From NCBI RefSeq assembly GCF_016834655.1, contig NZ_JAENHP010000016.1:124001-188000 (forward strand): a stretch of DNA of 64,000 nt, given 5' to 3'. Under the pieces are notes generated by a model that worked only from the letters and a program-made list of their open reading frames with translations, did not search any database and was not told where the DNA came from. The stretch is from Paractinoplanes ovalisporus. Its GTDB lineage: Bacteria; Actinomycetota; Actinomycetes; Mycobacteriales; Micromonosporaceae. Positions 45,995 to 54,334 of this stretch are shown here, one piece after another. A program made the position numbers and the translations under genes. The stretch's first letter is position 1; each line of letters starts with the position of its first letter.

Positions 45995-47380
45995 TCAGCG
46001 GCGGAACTGGATCCAGTTGACGTTGACGAAGTCGTTGGGCTGTCCGCTGGTGAAGGTCAGGAAGACCGTGTGCCGGCCCGACACGTTGGAGACGTTGCCG
46101 GGCACGGAACGCCAGCTCTGCCAGCCGCCCGTGTTGCCGATGGCGAAGCTGCCGATCGGCGCGTTGCCGCGGTTGTCGATGCGCACCTCGACCAGGCCGC
46201 TGACGCCGGCCCCGGCCCCCGAGGCGACCCGGGCCACGAAGTCACGGACCCCGCCCGAGCCGAACTCGACGTTGTTGAACTGCACCCAGTCGCCGGTGCG
46301 GACGGCGCCGATGTTCTGGCCGCCCTCACTCGCCGTTTCGACGATCACGCCGGACTGCGCGTTGAACGATTCGGCCTGAATTTGCGCGTACGCATCCCGG
46401 ACGCCCCCGGTCGGCGGTGTCGTGGGCGGTGTGGTCGGCGGCGTGGTGCCACCGCCGCGGGTGTAGACGGCCACGTAGTCGACCAGCATGGGGTGGCCGG
46501 GCACGGTGGCCGAGGTCGGCGTGCCGAAACCGGCCACCCCGTTGGGGAAGCCGCCGCCCATCGCCACGTTGAGCAGGATGTGGTAGCCGGCGTGCCCGGT
46601 CATGTTCGTCCAGTGCGGCTCGCCGATCTGGTTCTGGTTGACCGCGTGGAACTGCTGCCCGTCCACGTACCACCGCAACTGGTTCGGTGACACGCTGCGG
46701 TCCCACTCGAAGGCGTACGTGTGGAAATTGCCCTGGCAGGTGGAGCCGGGGCAGGCCCGGTTGGCGCCGATGCCGTTGGTCTCGTTGCACGGCCCGCCCG
46801 GGTTGACGCCGCAGTGCAGCACGCCCCAGACGGCGTTGATGCCGTTGACGTTCTCCATGATGTCGTACTCGCCGATGGCCGGCCAGCTGTAGCGGTCGTT
46901 GCGGTAGGGCGCGCCGAGCGCCCAGAACGCGGGCCAGTAGCCGAGCGCGGCGTTGCCGGTGACATTGGGCATCTGGATGCGGCCCTCGATGCGCAGCACA
47001 CCGTTGGCCGGGGCTTTGAAGTCGGTGCGCTGGGTCTCGATGCGCGCCGACGTCCACTGGCCGGAACCGCTGCGCAGCGGGGTGATGCGCAGGTTGCCGG
47101 AGCCGTCGTGGGCGAGGTTGCTGGTGCTGTTCGTGTAGGTCTGGATCTCGCCGGTGCCCCACTGCGGCGGGCCGCCGGGATAGCTGGTGCCGGTGTCGAT
47201 GATCCAGTTCGAGCCGCTGGGCAGGGTGCCGGCGGCGCCGGTGAAGTCGTCGGCCCAGACCTGGGTCCAGCCGCTGGGAGGTGGGGGGAGGGCGGCGTTG
47301 GCGGCGACGGCCATCGCGGCCGAACCGGCCAGGGCGACGGTCGCCGCCGCGACGGCCAGGAGACGGGTTCGCAGGGTCAT
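45995..47380 (-). CDS. Secreted GH16 beta-glucanase with C-terminal CBM6-like domain
   Basis: This is a 461-residue protein. The signal peptide is residues 1-29 (AMAVAANAA). About residues 33-300 form a GH16 domain with the catalytic motif GEYDIMENV near residue 168, where the two glutamates are nucleophile and acid/base. A PTTPPTTPPT linker leads to a CBM6-like beta-sandwich (AESFNAQSGV, then GDWVQFNNVEFG). It probably hydrolyses beta-1,3-glucans of fungi, algae or plants outside the cell. It is divergent from the NPP1-like gene, with 150 bp between start codons. Confidence 0.92.
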   Translation of the reverse strand: MTLRTRLLAVAAATVALAGSAAMAVAANAALPPPPSGWTQVWADDFTGAAGTLPSGSNWIIDTGTSYPGGPPQWGTGEIQTYTNSTSNLAHDGSGNLRITPLRSGSGQWTSARIETQRTDFKAPANGVLRIEGRIQMPNVTGNAALGYWPAFWALGAPYRNDRYSWPAIGEYDIMENVNGINAVWGVLHCGVNPGGPCNETNGIGANRACPGSTCQGNFHTYAFEWDRSVSPNQLRWYVDGQQFHAVNQNQIGEPHWTNMTGHAGYHILLNVAMGGGFPNGVAGFGTPTSATVPGHPMLVDYVAVYTRGGGTTPPTTPPTTPPTGGVRDAYAQIQAESFNAQSGVIVETASEGGQNIGAVRTGDWVQFNNVEFGSGGVRDFVARVASGAGAGVSGLVEVRIDNRGNAPIGSFAIGNTGGWQSWRSVPGNVSNVSGRHTVFLTFTSGQPNDFVNVNWIQFRR

Positions 47381-47530
47381 GGATACGCCCTTCTTCTCGG
47401 GCTTCCCGCGCGTGGAGCGCTCTCCTCGAAGTTTCCGGGGCGTTACAAGACCATTTCAAGAATGAACGGCGATCGATGCCCGTACGGGCAATTGACTGCT
47501 CTCTATTTCTTGAGCGAGGATCGCCGCGTG

Positions 47531-48319
47531 ATGCGTGATCACCGTCCCCTGGCCCGGATCGGCGTCGTGTCCGGCCTCGCCGCGCTCATCGTCGCGGTCG
47601 TGGCGTCGCCGGCCTTCGCCGACCCGCCGCGTAACCTCCCCCAGAACGCCAACGGTTACGAGCAGTCCTTCTCCCCCGCCTACGACTACGACACCGACGG
47701 CTGTTACGCCACGCCCGCCATCGGTCCCGACGGCACGCTCAACGGCGGCCTCAACACGACCGGCGCGGTCAACGGCAGCTGCCGCGACCGCTCGGATCTC
47801 GACAACTCCCAGACCTACTCCCGCTCGAAATGCAACAACGGCTGGTGCGCGATCGTCTACGCCAGCTACTTCGAGAAGGACCAGGCCGTCGCCGGTAGCG
47901 GGCTCGGCGGCCACCGGCACGACTGGGAACACGTGATCTCGTGGGTCAGTCAAGCTTCCAACCAGGTCGAGTACGTGAGCACGACGCAGCACAGCTCGCA
48001 ACGTACGTACGCCCGGTCGCAGGTACGGTTCGACGGCACCCACCCCAAGGTCGTCTATCACAAGGACGGCGCGTCGACCCACTTCTTCCGGCTGGCCAAC
48101 AGCAACGACGAGCCGCCGGAGAACCACTACCACGACTGGCGCTACCCGCCGCTGGTCGGCTGGGACGGCTTCCCCACCATCGAACTGCGCGACAAGCTGA
48201 CCTCGGCCAACTTCGGGTCGGCCACCCTGAAGACCCGCAACGGCTCGTTCGAGTCTCTGCTCAACGCGGCCAAGCCGGCCGGCATCCCCTTTGACCCGTA
48301 CGAGGCCACACCGGGGTGA
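47531..48319 (+). CDS. Secreted NPP1/NLP (necrosis-inducing protein)-like protein
   Basis: This protein has 262 residues; I chose the ATG at 47531, with a GTG one codon earlier also possible and GAGGA upstream. The signal peptide ends SPAFA. The mature protein has the family heptapeptide GHRHDWE, which holds the metal-binding residues, and paired cysteines (DGCYATP, GSCRDR, KCNNGWC). Family members from plant pathogens can bind plant sphingolipids and disrupt membranes; many bacterial ones are saprophytic and untested. It is divergent from the GH16 glucanase, suggesting joint expression. Confidence 0.88.
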   Translation: MRDHRPLARIGVVSGLAALIVAVVASPAFADPPRNLPQNANGYEQSFSPAYDYDTDGCYATPAIGPDGTLNGGLNTTGAVNGSCRDRSDLDNSQTYSRSKCNNGWCAIVYASYFEKDQAVAGSGLGGHRHDWEHVISWVSQASNQVEYVSTTQHSSQRTYARSQVRFDGTHPKVVYHKDGASTHFFRLANSNDEPPENHYHDWRYPPLVGWDGFPTIELRDKLTSANFGSATLKTRNGSFESLLNAAKPAGIPFDPYEATPG

Positions 48320-48343
48320 GCCGATGCGGCCCCTGAAGTCCGG

Positions 48344-48907
48344 TCAGGAGGTCGCGCTTGGAGCGGGCGCGGACGGAGCTCCGCTTTCCGACGGCGCCGG
48401 CGGGGTTCCGTTTTCTGACGGGGCGCCGCCCGGGCCGGGGCGTCCGTGCTTGCCGGGGCCGCCTTCGCCACGGCCGCCGTGGCCCCACGGGCCGCGCATG
48501 CCCTCGGGGCGGTCGGGGGCCAGGGTGACCGCGGTGGCGTCCAGCGAGACGCCGTCGGCGTTCACCGTGCCCTCCGCGTGCACCCGGACGCCTACCTTCA
48601 CGTCCGCGGGTACGGTGGCGATGTTGATCTGCCGGGTGAAGCCGTCCCGGTCCTTGATCAGAATCTTGCCGCCGTCGATCGACGTGACCGTGCCGGCCAG
48701 GTGGGGCTTGTGCTCCCGCTGGGCCGGGGTCTCGGCCGGGGCCGAAGCGGACGGGGCCGAGGCCGACGGGTCGGGCGAGGGATCGGCGTGGGCCAGCCCG
48801 GCGACACCGAGCGCGAGCCCGCCGCCGGCCACCACGGCGATCGCGATCCGGCTCATCCGGCCGGTGGTGGTGGCGGAGTCAGGAAGGGACAGCTTCAACG
48901 TCAGCAT
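48344..48907 (-). CDS. Secreted or membrane-anchored DUF5666-like protein
   Basis: About 187 residues. I chose the ATG at 48905-48907, although its AAGGAG is immediately adjacent and a TTG three codons later would have better spacing. A hydrophobic signal (MSRIAIAVVAGGGLALGVAG) precedes a Pro/Ser/Ala linker and a small beta domain (LAGTVTSIDGGKILIKDRDG, then VHAEGTVNADGVSLDATAVT) resembling DUF5666. The tail is Gly/Pro-rich with GHGGRGEGGPG repeats. It is divergent from the two-component system and is a likely target of it. Confidence 0.68.
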   Translation of the reverse strand: MLTLKLSLPDSATTTGRMSRIAIAVVAGGGLALGVAGLAHADPSPDPSASAPSASAPAETPAQREHKPHLAGTVTSIDGGKILIKDRDGFTRQINIATVPADVKVGVRVHAEGTVNADGVSLDATAVTLAPDRPEGMRGPWGHGGRGEGGPGKHGRPGPGGAPSENGTPPAPSESGAPSAPAPSATS

Positions 48908-49055
48908 CTCCTTGATCGGGGGCGCCGCCGCGATGGGGCGCCTGATCACCCACGCTGACCGGCGGTCCTGAAGACGACCTGAAGCGGGCGGCATCTTCAG
49001 CCGCTCTTCAGCTTCGTGAGGGCCCGGACATAGGTGCCCGGGCCAGACTGGGCCG

Positions 49056-49721
49056 ATGGTCGCTCGGGTGCTGGTGGTGGAGGACGAGGAGGCGATCCGC
49101 GAACCGCTCACGGCGGCGCTGCAGGCCGCCGGTCACGAGGTCCGCGCCTGCGCCGACGGCGTCGGGTTCGAGGAGGTGGTCGACTCGTTCCGGCCCGACC
49201 TGGCGCTGCTCGACGTGCACCTGCCGGGCGGCCGGGACGGGTTCGAGCTGGCCCGCGCGCTGGGTGGCCGCAGCGACTGCGCCGTGCTGATGGTGACGGC
49301 CCGCGACACCGTCGCCGACCGGCTGACCGGATTCGAGTCGGGGGCCGACGACTACGTGGTCAAGCCGTTCGCCACCGTCGAGGTGCTGGCCCGGGTCGCG
49401 GCCATCCTGCGCCGCCTCGGCCGGGTGCCCTCCACGGTGCAGGTCGCCGACCTGATCGTCGACGAGGGGGCCCAGATCGCCACCCGGGCCGGTCAGGCGC
49501 TGACCCTGACCGGCACCGAGTTCAAGTTGCTGGCCTATCTGACCGGGCACCGCGGGCGGATCCTGTCCAAGACCCAGCTGCTGACCCAGGTCTGGGGGTA
49601 CGACGAATATGACCCCAATCTGGTCGAGGTGCACGTCAGCGCCCTGCGCCGCAAGCTCGAACAGCACGGCCCGCGCCTGATCCACACCGCTCGCGGCCTG
49701 GGTTACGTGCTGCGGCCATGA
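49056..49721 (+). CDS. OmpR/PhoB-family response regulator
   Basis: This 221-residue protein has an N-terminal receiver domain with phospho-acceptor Asp53 (LALLDVHLPG), the acidic pair EDEE near the start and Lys in YVVKPF. A C-terminal winged-helix DNA-binding domain follows (LTGTEFKLLAYL, then VEVHVSALRRKLE, then RGLGYVLR). It overlaps the histidine kinase gene by four bases and is divergent from the DUF5666-like gene. Confidence 0.94.
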   Translation: MVARVLVVEDEEAIREPLTAALQAAGHEVRACADGVGFEEVVDSFRPDLALLDVHLPGGRDGFELARALGGRSDCAVLMVTARDTVADRLTGFESGADDYVVKPFATVEVLARVAAILRRLGRVPSTVQVADLIVDEGAQIATRAGQALTLTGTEFKLLAYLTGHRGRILSKTQLLTQVWGYDEYDPNLVEVHVSALRRKLEQHGPRLIHTARGLGYVLRP

Positions 49722-51073
49722 GGAGGCCGGCGTCGCTGCGGGGTCGCGTCACCCTCGGCGTGCTGGCCCTGCTGTCGGTGGTGCTGGCCGGGCTGTTCAC
49801 CGCGGTCGACATCGCGCTGTCGGCCCGGCTGCACGCCGACGCCCGCACCCGGCTGACCGACCGGATGGCCCTGGCCCAGCAGTTGCAGGGCACGCTGAGC
49901 ATGCAGCGGCTGGCCGACCGGCTGCGCGGTGACGGCGTGGTCGTGCGGCTGTGCACGGCCGACGGCGCGACCTGTGCCACGGCCGCCTCCGACGCTCCTC
50001 CCCCGGGTGTGGGCCGCCCGCGCGGTGAACGCCCCCGGGGCCCGGCTCTGACCCGGACGGCCAGCGTGCCGGTGGAGACGGCCGGGAGCGTGATTTTCGT
50101 ACGGTCGTCGCTGCCCGGTGATCAGATCCTGACGCTGAGCCTGGACACCACCCAGATCACCGAGGCGGTCAACCGGCTGATCGTCTTCGAGGTGGCCGGC
50201 GGGGTGCTGGCCCTCCTGCTGGCCGGCCTGGCCGCGTCCCGCATCTCGCGGGCGGCTCTGCGCCCGCTGGAGGACATGACCGTCGTGGCCCGGCAGATCG
50301 CGGCCGGCGACCGGGGGCAGCGTCTCGACGTACCCCGGACCGACACGGAGTTAGGCCGTACGGCCGCGGCCTTCGACGCCATGCTCGACGAGCTCGAAGC
50401 GGCCGAGATCCGGATGCGCTCGTTCCTCAGCGACGCGTCGCACGAACTGCGCACCCCGCTGGCCGGCATGCAGGCCAACGCCGAACTGCTGCTGCGCGAG
50501 AACCCCGACCGCGAGCAGCGGGAACGGATCGCGGTGGCGATGGTGCGCGAGTCGCGCCGGGCCGCCCGCCTGGTGGACGACCTGCTCACCATGGCCCGCG
50601 TCGGCCAGGGCGTGCCGCTGGTGGTCGAGCGGGTCGAGCTGCTCGCGCTGGCCGAGGCCGAAGCCGAGCGGGCCCGGTCGTTGTCGCCCGGCCTGGCCTA
50701 CGAGGTCGCCGGCGAGCCCGGCCTGTTCGTCGACGGTGACCCGGTGCGGCTCGGTCAGATCATCACCAACCTGCTGGACAACGCCCGCTACGCCACCCCG
50801 GTGGGCGGCACGGTGACGGTGCGCGTCCACCGCGACGGCGCGCGGGTCCGGCTCGACGTCGGCGACACCGGCCCCGGCGTGTCCCCGGGCGAACGGGACC
50901 TCATTTTCGAGCGCTTCGCCCGGGGCGACGCCTCCCGTTCCCGTCACACCGGCGGGGCCGGGCTGGGTCTGCCGATCGCGCGCGGACTGGCCCAGGCCCA
51001 CGGCGGCGACCTGACCTACGTCGACACCGGCCCGGGCGCGACGTTCCGCCTCGACCTGCCCGCGGCCACTTAA
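49718..51073 (+). CDS. Sensor histidine kinase with HAMP domain
   Basis: This 451-residue kinase has two membrane helices (about 10-32 and 150-170) flanking an extracellular sensor segment, then HAMP (about 172-224), the phospho-acceptor His242 (DASHELRTPLAG) and a HATPase domain with N box NLLDNARYA and G boxes DTGPGV and GGAGLGLPI. It pairs with the response regulator just upstream. Ligand unknown. The gene overlaps the convergent MFS gene by four bases. Confidence 0.94.
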   Translation: MRRPASLRGRVTLGVLALLSVVLAGLFTAVDIALSARLHADARTRLTDRMALAQQLQGTLSMQRLADRLRGDGVVVRLCTADGATCATAASDAPPPGVGRPRGERPRGPALTRTASVPVETAGSVIFVRSSLPGDQILTLSLDTTQITEAVNRLIVFEVAGGVLALLLAGLAASRISRAALRPLEDMTVVARQIAAGDRGQRLDVPRTDTELGRTAAAFDAMLDELEAAEIRMRSFLSDASHELRTPLAGMQANAELLLRENPDREQRERIAVAMVRESRRAARLVDDLLTMARVGQGVPLVVERVELLALAEAEAERARSLSPGLAYEVAGEPGLFVDGDPVRLGQIITNLLDNARYATPVGGTVTVRVHRDGARVRLDVGDTGPGVSPGERDLIFERFARGDASRSRHTGGAGLGLPIARGLAQAHGGDLTYVDTGPGATFRLDLPAAT

Positions 51074-52224
51074 AAGGGGGTTCGGCGGCGTGCGGCGGCC
51101 AGCAGGAAGCCGCCGGCCACCATGACGGTGCCGCCGACGGTCAGCGGGGTGGTGGCGGCCGCACCGTCCACGAGCAGGCCGCCCACGATCGCGCCGGCGG
51201 CGATCGCGACCTGGAAGGCGACCACGGTGAGACCGCCCACCTGCTCGAGACGGGCCGGGTCGGCCCGGGCGCCCCAGGTCTGCGTCGTCGTCGGGACGCC
51301 GCCGAAGCCGAAACCCCACAGCGCGACCGCCGCGAACAGTCCGGCCACCGAGCCGCCGGACAGAACCATGGCGACCATGCCGATCCCGGACACCGCCGGG
51401 AAACCCACCGCGGCGACCCGCATCGACCGGTCGACCAGAAAACCGCTCGCGGCCGTGCCGAGCACGTTGGCGACGCCGTAGACGAGCAGCAACGCGGCCA
51501 GCCCACCGGCGTCGATGCCGGACACGAATTCCGCGGCGGGCCGGATGTAGGTGAAGCCGGTGAACTGCCCGGCCGCGATCAGCAGGATCGCCGTCAGCCC
51601 GAGCAGGAGGAATCCGGAGCGCAGGGCGGAACCGAGCGCGCGGAGCCCGCCCACCGCTTGCGGCGCGACGCCGGGCAGGGTGACCGCCTGCGCGACCAGG
51701 GCGAGCACCGCGACTCCCCCACCGAGCAGGAACACCGCCCGCCAGCCCCAGAGCTCGCCCAGCCAGGTGCCGAGCGGCACGGCGGCGATGGTCGCGACCG
51801 AGACCCCGGCGTTGATGACGGTCACCGCCCGGCCCAGACGGTCGCCGGGCACGAGCTGCGCCACCATCGCGATCGCCAGCGCCCAGTACCCGCCGAGCGC
51901 GACACCCAGGATCAGGCGCGCGGCCAGCATGACCGGCAGGTTGGGGGCCAGGGCCACGAGCACGTTGGACACGATCGCGGCCACCGTGAGGCCGAGTGTG
52001 ACGTGACGCCGGTCCACGCGCGGAAGCCAGGCCGGCAGCAGCAAACCGGCCAGTCCGGCGCCGACCGCGGTGACGGTGACCGTCTGCCCGGCGGCGCCCG
52101 GCGACACACCGAGATCCCCCGCGATGCGCGGGAGCAGGCTGGCCGGCAGGAATTCGGCCATGACGAAGGCGAAGAACCCCAGGCTCAGCGAGACGACTCC
52201 CGCCCACGCGGCCCGGCTGCTCAC
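51070..52224 (-). CDS. MFS efflux transporter (DHA1/AraJ type)
   Basis: This 384-residue protein is hydrophobic throughout with about 12 membrane segments. Typical MFS motifs are present: LPAWLPRVDRRHVTLG after helix 2 and AARLILGVALGGYWALA in helix 4. It probably exports sugars or drugs by proton antiport. It is divergent from a DUF3224 gene, with an inverted repeat between them that may control one or both. Confidence 0.9.
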   Translation of the reverse strand: MSSRAAWAGVVSLSLGFFAFVMAEFLPASLLPRIAGDLGVSPGAAGQTVTVTAVGAGLAGLLLPAWLPRVDRRHVTLGLTVAAIVSNVLVALAPNLPVMLAARLILGVALGGYWALAIAMVAQLVPGDRLGRAVTVINAGVSVATIAAVPLGTWLGELWGWRAVFLLGGGVAVLALVAQAVTLPGVAPQAVGGLRALGSALRSGFLLLGLTAILLIAAGQFTGFTYIRPAAEFVSGIDAGGLAALLLVYGVANVLGTAASGFLVDRSMRVAAVGFPAVSGIGMVAMVLSGGSVAGLFAAVALWGFGFGGVPTTTQTWGARADPARLEQVGGLTVVAFQVAIAAGAIVGGLLVDGAAATTPLTVGGTVMVAGGFLLAAARRRTPF

Positions 52225-52279
52225 GGCCGGGATCCTTTCAACGCACCTCGGAGTTGATCAAGAGTCGAGGTCGCCTAAC

Positions 52280-52296
52280 CTGACAGTTGGTGTCAG
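52280..52296. promoter_or_regulatory. Inverted repeat CTGACA-N5-TGTCAG between MFS and DUF3224 genes
   Basis: This is a 17-bp site with perfect 6-bp arms, 24 bp upstream of the DUF3224 start and 56 bp upstream of the MFS start. Its position suits an operator for an unlinked regulator. The evidence is symmetry and location only. Confidence 0.45.
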
Positions 52297-52319
52297 TCAT
52301 TCGGGCTAGCGTGCGCGGA

Positions 52320-52724
52320 ATGAACGCAATCGGAACCTTCGACGTGGCCGACTTCACTCCCGCCCCCGGGCCCGCGCCGGAGATCAAGACCGGCCTGCCG
52401 GTCGGCATCGCCACCATGCGCAAGACCTTCGCCGGCGAGATCAGCGGCCGCTCGGAGACCCTGTTCACCGCCGCGTTCGACCCGGCGACCAACACCGGCA
52501 CGTACGTGGCGATGGAGTCGTTCGAGGGCACGCTCGGCGGCCGCCCCGGGGCCTTCAACTTCGTGCACTCGGCCACCACGACCGGCCAGGACCGGCAGGC
52601 CGAGTTCCTGACGATCGTCCCCGGCAGCGGCACCGGCGACCTGGCCGGGATCCGCGGCACCGGCACCCTGGCCGTCGACGAGGACGGCACCCACCGCATC
52701 AGCTTCGACTACACGCTCGGCTGA
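52320..52724 (+). CDS. DUF3224 domain-containing protein
   Basis: This 134-residue protein starts at the ATG at 52320 (MNAIGTFDV). The pattern IATMRKTFAGEISGRSET, then GTYVAMESFEGTLGGRPGAF, and GIRGTGTLAVDEDGTHRISF matches DUF3224, a small allene-oxide-cyclase-like beta-barrel family without a firm function. It is divergent from the MFS gene. A decayed ABC-transporter fragment follows its stop codon directly. Confidence 0.88.
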   Translation: MNAIGTFDVADFTPAPGPAPEIKTGLPVGIATMRKTFAGEISGRSETLFTAAFDPATNTGTYVAMESFEGTLGGRPGAFNFVHSATTTGQDRQAEFLTIVPGSGTGDLAGIRGTGTLAVDEDGTHRISFDYTLG

Positions 52725-52732
52725 CGCCCGGG

Positions 52733-52836
52733 GCCGTCCACCTCCCGACCCAGGCCGCCTCCACCGACCGCGTTGTCGTCATGGAGCACGGCGCCATCGT
52801 CGAGGACGGCCGTCACGTCGAGCTGGTCGCCGCGGC
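52733..52836 (+). pseudogene. Relic of ABC exporter ATPase C-terminus
   Basis: One frame reads AVHLPTQAASTDRVVVME followed by HGAIVEDGRHVELVAA. This matches the last conserved part of ABC exporter ATPases, where the H-loop (AHRLST) is followed by ADRVVVL..G.IVEDGTH.EL. The H-loop is damaged and nothing of the upstream ATPase remains. It runs into the 3' end of the GNAT gene. It is most likely a deletion remnant. Confidence 0.65.
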
Positions 52837-52842
52837 TGTTCT

Positions 52843-53268
52843 TCAGTTGAAGGGCGGCCGCGTGTCGATCTCCATCCAGCGTTCGGGGTGTCCGACCGGG
52901 GTGAATCCGGCCTTCGCGTAGACCCCGTGCGCGTCGACCGTGGCCAGCACCACCCGCTTGACGCCCTGGCGCTGGGCCCAGTCGACGGCCCAGTTGGCGA
53001 GCGTCGTGCCCAGCCCGCGGCCACGGTGGTCGCGGTCGACGTAGACGTCGCAGAGCCAGACGAACGTCGCGCGGTCGGACACGATGCGGGCGACCGCGGC
53101 CTGCGTGCCGTCGTGGGCGAACAGGCCGACCGGGAACGAGTTGGCGAACGACCGCTCGATCACCTCGCGGGTGCGTCCCTTGGCCCAGTAGGCGTCGGTG
53201 CTGATCCACCGCACGACGCGATCCAGGTCGAGGTCGTCCGGGTCTTCGCTCAATCGATAGTCGCTCAC
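52843..53268 (-). CDS. GNAT-family N-acetyltransferase
   Basis: This 141-residue protein starts at a GTG (VSDYRLSED). The acetyl-CoA site is DVYVDRDHRGRGLGTTL (motif A), followed by VLATVDAHGVYAKAGFTPVG, a standard GNAT C-terminus. It is about the usual minimum length. It probably acetylates a small amine; the substrate is unknown. It is separated by 210 bp from the divergent LysR gene. Confidence 0.9.
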   Translation of the reverse strand: MSDYRLSEDPDDLDLDRVVRWISTDAYWAKGRTREVIERSFANSFPVGLFAHDGTQAAVARIVSDRATFVWLCDVYVDRDHRGRGLGTTLANWAVDWAQRQGVKRVVLATVDAHGVYAKAGFTPVGHPERWMEIDTRPPFN

Positions 53269-53478
53269 CCGACCACTCTGGCGACGTCGGCGCGAAAGGG
53301 AAACGTCCAATCCCCGGCCGGTGGCGGCCGTCATCCGTCCGGGGTCAGCCGAGTCACGGCGGCCTCGGTTGATCAGCGGCTGGGGGCCGCCGAACGATCG
53401 GTACGGCCGAGCGGCGCTCAACATTAGGCTGAGATTCCGCATTATCGGGCCCCATCGTTCGCGTCCGGAGAACAATGC

Positions 53479-54327
53479 ATGGAACTGCGCCAGCTCGAAC
53501 TGTTCGTCGCGGTCGCCGAAGCGGGCGTCTTCGCCCGGGCGGCGGAACGCTGCGACATCGCCCCGTCGGCCCTGTCGGCGACGATCCGCTCCCTGGAGCG
53601 CGACCTGGGCGCTCAGCTGTTCGAGCGGACCACCCGCAAGGTCGAACTGACCGAGGCCGGGCGGGCCCTGCTGCCGCAGGCGCGGGAGGTCCTGACCACG
53701 GCCCGCGCCGCCCGCGCCACGGTTGACGCGGCCGGCTGCGGCCTCACGGTCGGCGGGATCCCCACCACCGGCCTGCTCGATCAGCCGGCCCTGCTGCAGC
53801 GCTTCGTCACCCGGTTCCCCGAGGTCGAGGTCCGCTACCGGCGGGAGACCTCGGACCGGCTGCTCGACGAGCTCCGGCAGCGGCGGCTCGACCTGGCCAT
53901 CGTCTCGTTGCCGGCCGTGCCACCGGACGACCTCTCGTGGCAGACGCTCGCGGCCGGTCCGCTCCTGCTCGCCTGCCGCGACGACCATCCGCTGGCCGGC
54001 CGAAGGGCGGTCACCTGCCGCGACCTGGCCGGGGAACGGTTCGTCGCCGCCCAGCCGGGTTCCCGCGGCCACGACTACCTCCGGCACATCTCGGCCGCCG
54101 CGTGCGAGGCCACCACCGTCGCCCATCATGTCCACGACGTGCCCACGATGCTCGACTTCGTCGAGCGCGGCCTCGGCGTGGCGCTCGCCGTCGACGGCAT
54201 GCTCGGCGACCGGCCCGGCCTGCGCGGCGTGCCGATCGCCGACTCGGCCCTGACCTGGACGCTGGCCGCGGTCACCCCGCCCGTCGCCACACCGGCCGCC
54301 CGCCGGCTGCTGGCCATGCTCGGTTAG
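53479..54327 (+). CDS. LysR-family transcriptional regulator
   Basis: This 282-residue regulator has the N-terminal LysR helix-turn-helix (MELRQLELFVAVAEAGVF, then APSALSATIRSLERDLGAQL) and a periplasmic-binding-like effector domain. GGAG precedes the ATG. LysR regulators usually control a divergent gene; here that is the GNAT gene, across 210 bp with an ATTAGG/ATTAT-rich stretch near the start. The AraC gene follows 7 bp downstream. Confidence 0.92.
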   Translation: MELRQLELFVAVAEAGVFARAAERCDIAPSALSATIRSLERDLGAQLFERTTRKVELTEAGRALLPQAREVLTTARAARATVDAAGCGLTVGGIPTTGLLDQPALLQRFVTRFPEVEVRYRRETSDRLLDELRQRRLDLAIVSLPAVPPDDLSWQTLAAGPLLLACRDDHPLAGRRAVTCRDLAGERFVAAQPGSRGHDYLRHISAAACEATTVAHHVHDVPTMLDFVERGLGVALAVDGMLGDRPGLRGVPIADSALTWTLAAVTPPVATPAARRLLAMLG

Positions 54328-54334
54328 CGGGGTC

